Shown: positions 50,212 through 61,499 of the stretch, in pieces | Numbering within the stretch: position 1 is the first letter of the stretch | Layout: the number at the start of each line of letters is the position of its first letter | From: Gigaspora margarita | Taxonomy: Eukaryota > Glomeromycota > Glomeromycetes > Diversisporales > Gigasporaceae | Direction of reading: 5' to 3' | DNA length: 64,000 nt | Assembly (NCBI GenBank): GCA_009809945.1 | Contig: WTPW01002463.1 | Span: 1 to 64,000, forward strand | The notes under the pieces: model-generated | Told to the model about the DNA's origin: nothing | The model's input: the letters and a program-made list of their open reading frames with translations, nothing else | Database searches by the model: none | Translations under genes and position numbers: made by a program

Positions 50212-51312
50212 ATGGACGACGATTCTTTATCCAGCCATGACCATCCAGACTCCATACAAGAGCAGGATAAATCCATAGACACTCGTCCTAATGTACTTGA
50301 AAACGTCACTGAACCGATCGTTAACCTCCAACCTGAATGTTTAGAACAGTTAAAAGAAACTGATCCATCAGAAATTTCCGCAAATTTTGATGAGGGTAGG
50401 AGACTTTCGAAACACCCCTTACCAAATAATGACAAGGAGGAGGATCGCCTGCAAGCTGTACATTACTTCTTAAAGAATCTTTTTCAAGCTAATTATATTG
50501 CCCCCGTCCAATCCATTCTCAAAGACAGTAACGCGCAAGTACTCGACATTTGGTATATATATATATATCTATTTTTTTTTTTTTTCATTATAATATCTCT
50601 TGAATTTCTTTTTTTTACTAATTCTAATTAATTTTTTTTTTTAAAAAAGTTGTGGTTCGGCCACTTGGATCACGGAAATGGTAATTTATTCCATTTTATT
50701 TTTATTAATAAAAAAAAATTTAGTTGTTTTTGTTTCGTTTTAATTTTTATTGATTTTATTTATTTTTTTTTAAAAAAGGCAACTGAATTTCCTTTGTCAT
50801 CCTTCATTGGAACTAGTCTCTCCCCGGTCTGTCCACGTGGTAATTTTTTTTTAAATTTTTTATTTATTTTATTATTTATTTTATTTATTTTATTATTTTA
50901 TTTTATTTATTATTTGTTTATTATTTATTTATTTTAATTTATTAATGTTTATTTCTAGTTGTTCCATCCAATTGCAAGATTTATTGTGTAAACATTCTTG
51001 AAGGATTACCATTTCCAGTAAATTCCTTTTTTATAATTTCATATATATATATTTTTTTTTTACTTTAAATTTTTTTTAATAAATTATGTTTCACATTTAG
51101 GATAATTATTTTGATTATGTGCACTGTCGATGTACTCTTGCAGGTTTCAATATTAATGATTGGAACACAAAAATCATTCCAGAAATTGTAAGGGTATCGA
51201 AACCTGACGCTTTCTACGAACATTGCGAACTTGACATTCATCATGTAAATACCGGCCCTATCATGAAGAAAATTACAAACTCAGGTATATAAAGTTATAA
51301 AAAACAATTTTT

Positions 51313-51344
<32 letters not shown>

Positions 51345-51779
51345 CCTTATATTTTCATTTTAGAAATCTCGCTTGGTACCTCTCTTGGTGTCGAGAATTC
51401 TTTGTTTGATAAACTGGGTGATTTTCTTCTAAGTGATAAAAATATAACCAATATTAATCAACAACAAAAATATTGCCCTCTTGGTATATGGGGTGGTGAA
51501 TCTGGTAAACTGGTATGTTTCTATATATATTTGAATCTCATATTGTATATCTCATATATCTCATATATCTCATAATTCTTTTATCATTTGCAGAACATCG
51601 ATATTTTTCGTAATTCATGTCTAACGATTCGATCACAAATGTCTGAATTCATGAACATCACCTCAAATGAATTTGAAGATATGGTTAATGATTGTATAAA
51701 AGAGGCCGAAGTTTTCCGTACTTATTCGAAAATTCATCTTATCTATGCTCAAAAGATTGTTCCATCAATCTCCGTGTAA
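50212..51779 (+). CDS. SAM-dependent methyltransferase-fold protein with degraded cofactor motifs
   Basis: Exons are 50212-50552, 50650-50680, 50779-50839, 50959-51017, 51101-51284, 51364-51512 and 51594-51779. They join in frame to 336 aa. An acidic N-terminal region of about 75 residues precedes a class I methyltransferase fold: motif I VLDICCGSATW (109-120), the post-I strand FIGTSLSPV (133-141), DNYFDYVHCR (165 on) and EIVRVSKPDAFYE. Family members normally have DVGCGTGTW, an acidic residue in FIGVDISP, and KPGGW. Here the first Gly of motif I is Cys, the ribose-binding Asp is Ser, and PGG is PDA. The reading frame and introns are intact, so it is probably expressed, but SAM binding is doubtful. 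It could be a pseudoenzyme or a diverged paralogue of the large fungal family. Substrate unknown. Confidence 0.85.
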
Positions 51780-53525
51780 ATTAAAAAAAAAACTTTCGTA
51801 AAAATTTTTCGTGTAAATTAGACTTTCGTAAAAAATTTTTTTTTTTTTTCGTTAGAATTCTGTGTTAAAATTTTGTGTAAAAAACTTTTTTCTTTATTTT
51901 TTTTGTAAATTTTGTGTTATTATGTCGCGTCTCGTGTAACGTTTTTTCTATCGTATCTCTATATCACCTCTCTTATCGTCTTCTCATATATCAAAAAATC
52001 TCGTATATCTCCATATATTTTTTTTAAGCTATTTTTATGAATTATGGTTCTAGAACCAAATTATGCATTATTATATAGTCATAGTCGTTTTTTTTTTTCT
52101 TTAAAAAGAGTGAGGAAAGCAAAAAAAGCAAAAGGATATGAATTTACGTTGAATTAACGGTGAATATGTATAAGCAAAAAATGGCAATCAATAAAATATT
52201 TCGGGTTTTTTTTTCGGTTTACTGGCTAACCAAATAACAAATATCTTAATATCTTATCTTAATATTATTATTATTATTATTTTGTCTTGTTTTTTTTTTG
52301 TCTTATTCAATTTTTTTATATTGCACTGAACTCACTTAAGCAATATCAATGAAATTTTCATGAAATACTATACGCGTTAACAACGCGTTTCTTAATACTT
52401 TATACGCGTCAAAATAAACTAAACAAAAATATTTATCACGCATGTAATGATAATGGTAATACTAACCAAAATCATCACTCTTATTATAGGTCTGCAAATG
52501 GAATTATCACGATTTTGGAATTTGGGATTATCTACATCTTTACCGTTACTATATTTATTATTAAAATACTTTATATAGTTTTATATTATCATTTTTTTTA
52601 ATAATAATAATAATAGATAAAATGTACAGTACTGTAATATGCACTGCATAATAAAATATAATATAAAAATATATAACGATACATATACTGCTGTAATTTA
52701 AAATTCATTTTTAAGTTCAATTTTCTGTTTATCAAAAAAGAAAGTTTTTTTTAAAACCTCCGATTATTTATGATTATTTATGATTATTTAACAAGCATAT
52801 GAAAATCTTAAGATTATCGTTATTATAAAATGACAGATGGTCAGATGGTCATGATCTCTGCTTACTAAAATATAATAAAATATAAAAAATATATAGGTCG
52901 ATTAATTATACAATAAATTCATTTAAACTATTAAACAGATTATGAAACTAGTATTATCTTATTAATTGTAGATTATTAACGTGATGTAAATATGTCGAGC
53001 TTTTCCAAATTTATTTGTTTTCACGTGACTCTTTTCGGTCCGAATAGAGATCGTTCCCGTCAAAAACTTTTTTTTTACCAAAGTATATATTATTAAATTA
53101 CCCGGTTATCCGGATAATTTTTTATTAGTCATATTAATAACAATTATTAAACCTATCATATTGTTTTTATTTTCATGTTAGGGTTAGGGTTAGTATTTAG
53201 TTTAAGGTCAGGGTTTGGAAAGGTCATAGAACATTTTTATATCCCGCGTTAATTAATTATCTAATTTTTGAGATAATGTATACATAGGTGTAAAACACCA
53301 TAAACACCATAGGTGCGTTTTAATATAAAAAATAATTTGTGTTCTAAATTGGGTTATTCTGTTTTACGTGACTTAGACATCAATAAAATCATAATGTTAA
53401 TAACATATTTGTTACTACACGATTGCTAAAGTTTGCAGAATTTTTAAATGCTAGAAAATTATATGAATACTTGCGCGTTATTACAGTACGAGTAGCCCAT
53501 GGACGTTCTTTCGAATATATAGGCT
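51780..53525. other. A+T-rich intergenic stretch, no gene recognised
   Basis: Contains a possible poly-A signal AATAAA at 52190-52195, a palindromic ACGCGTTAACAACGCGT patch (52371-52390) and two TAGGGT units (53179-53191) resembling an interstitial telomere-like motif. Nothing coding is supported. Confidence 0.5.
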
Positions 53526-53527
53526 GA

Positions 53528-53763
53528 TTTCTGAATAGAGATGTTAGGTAGTCCACAATGGACTGGTTTGGACCAGATTTGTATCAGACAGTTTAAAATC
53601 GTACCGAAATTAGTCTAGATAAAAAAATCTAGACACAAAACAAAATTTAATAACAATGCTTTTGGCATTCCGCTTTCAAAATTATCTTAATTTCAGACCA
53701 GGCTTTCTAAGAACCGGAATTTACCGAGACCAGACGGGCTTTTTTAACATCCCTATTTCTGAA
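53528..53763. mobile_element. Possible small MITE with AATAGRGATGTTA ends
   Basis: TTTCTGAATAGAGATGTTA on the left and, in reverse complement, TTCAGAAATAGGGATGTTA on the right enclose about 235 bases with a second inverted pair (GGACCAGA and GGTCTG). Terminal TAGGGATG-type ends recall hAT-like MITEs, but I see no 8-bp target duplication. Confidence 0.4.
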
Positions 53764-53940
53764 TCTGGTTTTTTTTTTCACAATACGTGATAATGGGATG
53801 CGCGTTATTTCGGGACGCGCATAGGCATTATACTATTTTTAGGGGGTATGATTTTGAAATAACGCCTATGCCCATTATTTTGAATTTACAGTATCATATA
53901 TAAATTTTAAGAATAATCTTTCAATTATAGAATTAGGCCG

Positions 53941-54203
53941 ATTCGGTGGTTTACATTAGTTTACATTACTCTCCTTCTCTCTTAGTAAAGAAAAATTTTG
54001 GGATATACATATATGATTTTGACCGAAGTGCATAATGCCAAGCAGAATTAAAGATTAGAAATTGCAAGTTCTCGAAAAATTCCGAAGAGAAAATGAACGA
54101 ACATAAAGGTCAAGCCGATCATTTACGATCGAAAAAAATTTTATTAAAATTTATTCCATTCTCCACTTTTTTTAAGATAGGAATGTAATGTAAACCACCG
54201 AAT
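53941..54203. mobile_element. MITE with 18-bp perfect TIR ATTCGGTGGTTTACATTA
   Basis: ATTCGGTGGTTTACATTA (53941-53958) is exactly inverted at 54186-54203 and continues with a further GTTTACATTA-like copy inside. The element is 263 bp, without an open frame. Confidence 0.75.
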
Positions 54204-54719
54204 TAAATTGGGTCTGACCTTACTACTATTATAACGTTCTCTTTTACGCATTATTTTAATTAACATATTGTACATACCAGTTTATAGCATTTAAGATATA
54301 TTTACAATGTTTACTAAGATCTTATCTATATGATATTTCCAAAATTCGTATAACTTTGGATTATTTTTAAAAATGGCATTATTTACTACATAATTTACAA
54401 TATCTGACATATAGTTTTTTTTTTATTATCATTATGTTTATATTTACGTAATAATTTACGCAGTTATGATTCTGGCAAATTTTGTACATCAATATGCATA
54501 TAATTTTTTTAAAATATGGAGAACATTAAAATTATAAACATTTTAAAATCTATTCAAAATCAACAAAGTAGTATACAAAGTATCTGATTGTACCAACAAA
54601 AAACAATAAAAAATAGAAAAAATAATAAAGATTTACATGATATTACTTAGTTACGTCCTATATAAAAACCAGGTTTATAAAATATATAAAGTGTAATAAA
54701 GCCGTAACTAGTGACATTA
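54204..54719. other. A+T-rich stretch, nothing recognised
   Basis: No gene, repeat or splice pattern that I can support. Confidence 0.4.
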
Positions 54720-54962
54720 TGATTAGTGTTGTCAGCAATAGATAAATAGAACAATAGAAGCAATAGAACAATAGAAGCAATAGAACAATAGAGCAATAGA
54801 ATTTATAATAGAATAAAATTTTTATCAATAGAACAAAAAATTGACAACTAGATTATAATTGGTATTAATATAGCAATAAGATGAATAGAACAATGAACAA
54901 TAGAATAGAATAATAGAATTAGAATAAAATCAATAGAACAAAAAATTGGCAACACTGATTAT
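54720..54962. repeat. CAATAGAA minisatellite inside a small inverted-repeat element
   Basis: ATTAGTGTTGTCAGC at the left mirrors ATTGGCAACACTGAT at the right. Between them are many copies of CAATAGAACAATAGAA-like units. It looks like a second, smaller element that combines inverted ends with a minisatellite, comparable in plan to 12933-13869. Confidence 0.55.
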
Positions 54963-55280
54963 GATATAATAATACAGTACTGTACATAGTTTAATTGGCT
55001 GGAGCTGAGGGGAGCGAAGTGAAAGCCTTCAAGCCATACCATACTATACGAATTTTCGGAAATGTCCGGCTTCCCACTTCAACTGGTCCTGATTTTAGAT
55101 TCAAAATCAAAAAAAAAAAAAGTCTAAATTAGGTTCAATTTTGGATACAGAAATCTTTGTTAAATTATAACGATTGACTTTAATAGAATATATTAAATGA
55201 TTTTTATTAAAAGAATAGTTTTATAAAAATAAGAATTACCGTAAATTGCCTCTCCCAAATAATAGAATAGTAGATTAGAC

Positions 55281-55416
55281 CCGACCATTGGCCAATGGTC
55301 AAGAAAATTATTTGGCCAAAAATGGCCAAAAATTTATATAGTAAAAACTAGCTAAATTATATAAATTAGAAATTTTGGCCGAAATTTGACCATTGGCTAG
55401 TTGGCCATTTGGTCGG
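55281..55416. repeat. Short hairpin element, CCGACCATTGGCC
   Basis: CCGACCATTGGCCAATGGTC at the left pairs with the mirrored GACCATTGGCTAGTTGGCC block at the right. The middle holds AATTTTTGGCC repeats. It could be a MITE of about 136 bp. Confidence 0.5.
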
Positions 55417-55789
55417 ATGCAAACCACAAAATCTATACCAATCAAAATAGTTAGACTGCCTATTATAAATACAAAGTGTGTATTATATAGCAAAACCTTG
55501 GGTTTCGCGTTGACAAAATTGCAAAACCCTAGTATCAACTTTCGCCAAAAATTTTAAAAAGATGGTGAAACATGACGAAACATGACGAAACTAGTGAAAC
55601 GGGTGGCTCGGCCCGGCGGTCGGGTCGATTGAGGCTGATCTGCCCTCAACCTACGCCTATGTTTAATAAAATTTGGACTTGGACAAATATGGACATGGAC
55701 TATTCTAAATAAATATCTTTCTTTGCTGAAATTTTCGGAGTTTTCAAAGTTCGGCCGAGTTTCAGCCACAATATTGCTCTTTCTACATA

Positions 55790-56061
55790 TTGGCGGATTT
55801 GCGGAATTGATCCTGGATTGATCCTAAATTGTATCCTCCGTAATACCCCAAATTTTTAGTAGCAAATAAATAAATTTTCTTTGTTATATGTACGTACATC
55901 GTACATATAAAGATAATAAAATAGAAATAATTACATGTATATGGTATAATATATATTGAATTATTACCCCTTAATTTATTGACAAAAAGATTGTTTGCCA
56001 CGGGCATTACGGAGGATACAATTTAGGATCAATCCAGGTCCAATTCCGCAAAATTTGCCGA
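55790..56061. mobile_element. MITE with about 52-bp TIR
   Basis: The left arm (55790-55842) contains TTGCGGAATTGATCCTGGA followed by TTGATCCTAAATTGTATCC and TCCGTAAT. The right arm (56007-56061) mirrors it with only a few changes. The 272-bp element has no coding capacity. Long, well-conserved arms suggest fairly recent activity. Confidence 0.8.
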
Positions 56062-57435
56062 TTTGATTCAGAATATTTCGGAAATGTAGCATATACGTTT
56101 GATTTGAACTAAGTTAGAGTGCCCAGACTTGTGCAATTACATTTTAGACACGTAATAAATTTATTTATTTTGATGTAACTAGTGTGACATTCTTGCAAAT
56201 AGCATTGATTATTAATATCAACATAATAAAAACCAACGCGCATAATATGTAAAATTAATAAAAAATAAATAATTTAGTATCACTAGAATTTTGGCAAGGA
56301 ATGACCTGATGGCTTTCTACAAATTTATATAGATATGGAGACTAATACTAATACTGAGAAGAAAAATTGGTCTAGCAAAAAGGTCGTCCCGATCGACCGG
56401 GCTGAACTTTTTTAGGATCGACCCCGGCTCATGATTTTTCCATCAGCTGTATTGTTATGTTATCCTTTTACCTCTTTTTTACCTCTCTCAAGAAACTCTT
56501 TCGTATTTGTGAATCTGGAATTGATTTTTTGGGGCTAGATGCATTACCATCTTTATCAAAAAAATGGCCATACAAGTCAGAATCCTCGGGTCTTCATAGC
56601 ATCTAAAATAGCGCGAAAATTTGCTACTTTTACACTAAACACGTAATTATTGCCTTTGTTCTTGAACTGATTACATAAACGATTAATTATATGCATATTT
56701 TAGATGATGACCGGAGAACTCACTGAAATGATAGATGAAGAACTCGCAGAAGAGAAAATATGATTACATTAAAATTTATACTTAATAAATATAAATTTAT
56801 AATGCTAAATTTACTAATTTCACTGCCAACTATTTTTGCTACCACCGTCCGGGGACCCTGATACAAGGAAATTATAGGTATCACGAACTTGAAGTCGTTT
56901 TATGTATGTTCTATTGATCATTATCTTGATCTTTGATGATCCTTCTTGATCTTGATCATGATCTTAATCCCAGTGCTCCATTTCACTCTTCTACGAACGA
57001 CTGTTGTATTTATAGAAACAGAAAAACCTGAATAAGTTTTATTTATTTTCATTAAAACGTCTCGAATCATCTAAATTTTATTTATAACAAATAAATTAAT
57101 TAGAGTTTTATTTAATACATAATAATCAAATCGCTAATTATTTAAGATTCGAATTTTTATACTTCTATTTTGTACAATTTGTACAGTATATAATAAAAAA
57201 TAAATGAATAAAAATAAATTATTCTTAATATTTGAACACGATTAATCTAAAAGTTTATTATCGAAATCGTAACCTTAAGACACATTTTTATAGAAACCTT
57301 TCTATACGTTATTCTATTATTCTATACATTATCGCTAAGCCATGAAATAACTACTAATTTTGGAATAAAAGCAATTTATATATATAATCAAAATTCTGAT
57401 CTCCCATTTATACCAACTAAACTGTTACGTAGTTT
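56062..57435. other. Intergenic stretch, no supported gene
   Basis: A short open segment after a possible acceptor at 56702 (MMTGELTEMIDEELAEEKI then stop) looks coding in composition, but I could not connect it to other exons. The rest is A+T-rich. Confidence 0.4.
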
Positions 57436-57439
57436 AAAG

Positions 57440-58400
57440 ATCCAAACAAAATTCTTCAAGAATAGAAAACCTATATGAGCATAATGTTGCATTAATTGAA
57501 CGAAAGTGGAACACTATATATAGTATAATCGAATTTGGATAGTATGATCCTGCTTAACAATAATATAATTTTTTAGTATGATTGTTGTAAAATGAAAATA
57601 AGGCTGATTAAAATTAAGAAAACACTTATTATTCCAAAACCTGTGGATTTCTAATTTTTCAACAATAATATAAAAATTTTTATATTATCCAAAATCTAGA
57701 GCCAATGGATTTTAGTAGTAGCAAAAAATAGCACGAGCGATTTCATGACAACCACATAACCAAATCTGACCTATTTTAATTCTATAGATAATTAAAATAA
57801 ACCAATTTCTGTCAGATTTGTTTATGTGGTTGTCGTGATATCAGATATCGCTCGTGCTATTTTTGCTACTACTAAAATCCACTGGCTCTGTCCAAATCAA
57901 AGATTTCCCAATAATAGAAAACCCTGCACGAGTATAACATTTTGATAATCCAATTCATATGATGATCCTACTGAAGAATGTTATGAATTTTTAATATAAT
58001 TTATTGTTAAAATCTGAAAGTCTGATTAAAGCGAAAGAAAATACATTTATCGTTTAATCAGTCTAAAGACGTGTATATTTCTTATTATGTAATCTGAACG
58101 ATATAACCAAATCAAAAACTATCTCAAATAAAACTTTAGTATGATCTGTCAATTTTTGACCAATAAAAAAAATAATTATCACGATTATCTAATTCAAAAA
58201 TTTTCTTAGAAACCTACATAAGTATAATATTGCGCGAATTATGCAAAAGTGAAATACTATAATAAATCCATATTTCTATTTTTAATATGATTGTTATATA
58301 TAAAATGGAAAGTCTTATTAAAGCGAAAAAAAAAAAACATTTATCATTTAATTAATTAAAAATTCTTGTATATTCTTACCATCATAACTATATTTACATA
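57440..58400 (+). repeat. Three tandem degenerate units of about 210 bp
   Basis: Units at about 57440-57640, 57895-58100 and 58190-58400 share the order AAACCTRYAYRAGYATAAT, GTATGATCCTRCT or its decayed form, ATATGATTGTTRTAAAA, and CTGATTAAARCGAAARAAAA. Between the first and second units lies an inserted MITE. Confidence 0.55.
57698..57891. mobile_element. MITE with about 75-bp near-perfect arms
   Basis: GAGCCAATGGATTTTAGTAG and the following TAGCAAAAAATAGCACGAGC, GACAACCACATAACCAAATC are mirrored on the right with few differences. The 194-bp hairpin splits a tandem array. The RNA of such a hairpin could be diced into small RNAs; that is speculation. Confidence 0.8.
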
Positions 58401-58882
58401 TCTTTCCCATTTCCTTTACCCCATCTTTTTCGTCTACCCTTGCTATTACACCTTTCTATCATTTATTCTATTTAAACCTCCGGATTGAACTTAATCCTCA
58501 TGATGTATCTTTAAAATTTATTATCCCATGATTTGTCCTACCTCACCTAATTATTTAACTCACTGCAGCAGTTGCATCTGCTTGTTAGTAATGGAACCAC
58601 TATTCCCAATTTTATCCCAAATTAGAAGCACATGCATATCGTATACAAGATCTCTGTTAGTCAAATGCGGTTTTTTTCAAATGACTGGACTATTATAAAT
58701 ACGAAGTGTGTATGCATTTTAAATTTTTTCTTTTCACGATATAACCTCTCAACCGTATACTATACCCTGGAAGACCCGGATCTTGTATACGCACTTCCTG
58801 TGTAACTTTGATTATCTTTAGTTGATTTTGTGATAAAATTTTTTTTTTTTAATATCATTTTTACGAGATAACCGTTAAGATA

Positions 58883-60287
58883 ATGAATATAGGAGCAGCA
58901 ATTTCACGATCAATAAAGGTATCCAATCCAATCGATTTTTCTTTGATGTTTATTAGCATTTACAGATCATAATTTTTCATGTAGAGATCTTACATGTCAG
59001 CAGGACCTCGTTTTCCCGAGTTGATCTTGTCTGGCATACAGCCAACCGGTAGTCCACATATCGGAAATTTTCTTGGTGTCCTCTCGAAATGGGTTTCTCT
59101 CCAACAGACCGCTCATGATTCTGTAACATTATTGTATCCTATTGTCGATTTACATGCTTTAACTATTCCACGGGATCCGGAACAACTGAAAAAGAGTAAG
59201 ATTGAAACAGCAATTGTATTATTAGCATGTGGAATCGATCCTGCGAGAAGTTTAATATTTGAACAGTCAAGGATACCTGCGCATACAGAATTAGCATGGT
59301 TTTTTAATTGTATTACACCAATGGGTTGGCTATCGCGGATGACCCAATGGAAGGTAACGAAAATCGAGCATGTATGTTATCACGTGATGGTTATAGTCTT
59401 GCTGACCAATTATTGTTTCCGTTAGTCAAAGCTTAAATTAAAAACAAATAGTCAATTCAGTGAGCATGATGTACTTTCATCTTCAGGTCTATGTTTAGGA
59501 TTATTTTCTTATCCGGTATTACAAGCTGCTGACATTTTGCTTTACAAGTATGACTTTTATTATAAATAGAAAATTACTTGATATCAATACAAAAGAAACA
59601 ATATTACATTTTCATCTCATTTTCAGAGCGACACATGTACCGATTGGTGAAGATCAAGTCCAACATTTAGAATTAACAAGAGACATTGCTGAAATGTTTA
59701 ACAAGATGTTTCGTCAAAATGTATTTCCTTTACCGCTACCAATTACTAGTGAAGTACTTTTATATTTGTATATATTGATAACTTTTAATTTAATATGTCA
59801 CACTAACGCGTAAAAAATAATATTCATGAAATTTGAAATAGCATCGGCAAAGCGAATAATGTCATTATATGATCCTTCAAAAAAAATGTCTAAATCTGAT
59901 CCAGAAAATACTCGGATAAATATGAGTGATCCTCCAGAAATAATCGCTGAAAAAATCAAAAAATCAACATCTGATTCTTTAAAGTATATTACGTATGATC
60001 CAGAAACAAGACCAGCCATAGCAAATCTAGTCACCATCTATGCAGCTGTGCAAGGAATAACTATTGATCAAGTCGTCGTTGAACATGGTAAAAGTAATAT
60101 TAAGACATTTAAGGATGCATTAACACAAGTGTTGGTAGAGAAATTATCACCAATTCAAAAGGAAATTCAAAGATTGAGACTCGAGCAAGGTTATGTACAA
60201 CAAGTATTGAAAAATGGAGCTGAGAAAGCTTCTATAATAGCTGAAAATAATTTAGATGAAATTCGTAGAGTCGTAGGATTAAAATAG
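58883..60287 (+). CDS. Mitochondrial-type tryptophanyl-tRNA synthetase
   Basis: Exons 58883-58918, 58985-59353, 59426-59547, 59627-59748 and 59842-60287 join in frame to 364 aa, close to yeast Msw1 and human WARS2. The first exon adds [12 protein letters not shown], which with RSYM forms a basic, acid-free leader fitting a mitochondrial presequence. Starting instead at the ATG 58994 would lack it. Class I synthetase signatures are PTGSPHIGN (HIGH motif, 33-40) and KMSKS (231-235). [15 protein letters not shown] is a conserved bacterial/mitochondrial-type segment. It charges tRNA-Trp for mitochondrial translation. The junction T217 ([11 protein letters not shown]) fixes the last intron. A single nuclear gene of this type is usual in fungi beside a cytosolic enzyme. 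Confidence 0.94.
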
Positions 60288-60325
60288 CCTTTTTAAACTG
60301 CCCAAGCTTTGTATGATTGAATTTT

Positions 60326-60331
60326 AATAAA
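60326..60331 (+). terminator. Poly-A signal candidate after the synthetase
   Basis: AATAAA lies about 38 bases after the stop codon. Position and consensus only. Confidence 0.5.
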
Positions 60332-60910
60332 AGCATAATATATTTTAACAAAATGCTCATTTTTTATGGACAACAAAAGTCACGAGATTAACGCTAATAA
60401 AAAATGACCACATTATAAAAAATGTTCTCTATATTAAATGTGTTATATATAGATTAGCATTTACAAATGAAGCTTACCTTTATAATGTGTTTTCAGTTAT
60501 AAATTATAAATAAATTTTTACTTTTTATTGGAAATATGATGTGCACAGTAAATGCTGAACCACAGTTAAATTTTAATAAAATTAACTAATAATAGCATAC
60601 CGGTTGGTGCACCATGGTAGCTAGATAGGAATTAGATTTAATAAAAAAATATAGAAAACATTGTGAAGCAAGTATAGGTTAATTTTAATTCATTAAAGGT
60701 TTAATCGCGGAAGCTCAAATTTCTCATATCTAGCACTTGGACTTTACGTTACTTATTCCATTTCAACAAATAGATTCTATATTGTTAAATAATAAATTTA
60801 TGAATGTGCGTTTCTTTATCGCTGTTAATGGTCACACTATTAATTTTTTTTTAACAAAATTTTTAAATAATAAGAATTAGGGTTCTGCTTTCTTCCTTTA
60901 GCGTTGCCAA
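60332..60910. other. Intergenic stretch, nothing recognised
   Basis: A+T-rich, with no frame or repeat that I can support. Confidence 0.4.
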
Positions 60911-60911
60911 T

Positions 60912-61127
60912 GATCTAGGTTATACATGCGGCCGAAATTATTTCAACTTATGTTAAAAACTATTATTACGATTATCATTATATCTATACAAGTGGCCAAA
61001 AAATATTTCGACTTAATTTCGGTTTGTGTCAAAATTATTAAGACTTATGTAGTAATTAATTTCGAGTAAGTCGAATAGTTTCGAATAAGTTGAAATAGTT
61101 TCAACCTTATGTATAATCTAGGTCATA
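60912..61127. mobile_element. MITE with about 40-bp imperfect TIR
   Basis: GATCTAGGTTATACATGCGG with following GAAATTATTTCAACTTAT is mirrored at the right as GACCTAGATTATACATAAGG with GAAACTATTTCAACTTAT. Inner GTTTCGAATAAGTYGAA motifs repeat. No open frame. Confidence 0.65.
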
Positions 61128-61336
61128 ACATTGTTTTTTTTTTTTTTTGATATGACTTTGGTCATATAGACATATGAATTTTGGCAATAGGTCATATTGG
61201 TATATTAAATGCTGATTTTTACTTTGACTCATAATATCATTAAGTCATATCAACCTTCGTTATGACAAATGGTCTATGACAGATCAGTTCATCAGATAAC
61301 ACTGGCTTTCTTGATACAATGATAAAAATAACAAAT

Positions 61337-61493
61337 GGGGACCCCCACAGCAAAAAGAGGCAGTGGGCAAAAAATTTTGATTCCGTAATTTTATAAAAAT
61401 TATATGCATATTGCTCTAATTCTTCGAGAAATTGCATTTTTTTTAAAAAAATTTTTTTTTGGCCCATTGCCTCTTTTTGCTGTGGGGATTCCT
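61337..61493. mobile_element. MITE with TIR CCCCACAGCAAAAAGAGGCA
   Basis: The 157-bp hairpin has ends that share CCCCACAGCAAAAAGAGGCA and TGGGC followed by A runs, in inverted orientation. The minus-strand frame crossing it (61240-61467) is not a gene. Confidence 0.8.
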
Positions 61494-61499
61494 AAATGA

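Noticed and set aside
53179..53191. Telomere-like TTAGGG units
   Set aside because: Only two units, internal to an intergenic region. No evidence of a chromosome end.
56702..56761. Possible terminal exon MMTGELTEMIDEELAEEKI
   Set aside because: No other exon could be connected and the segment is too short to judge.
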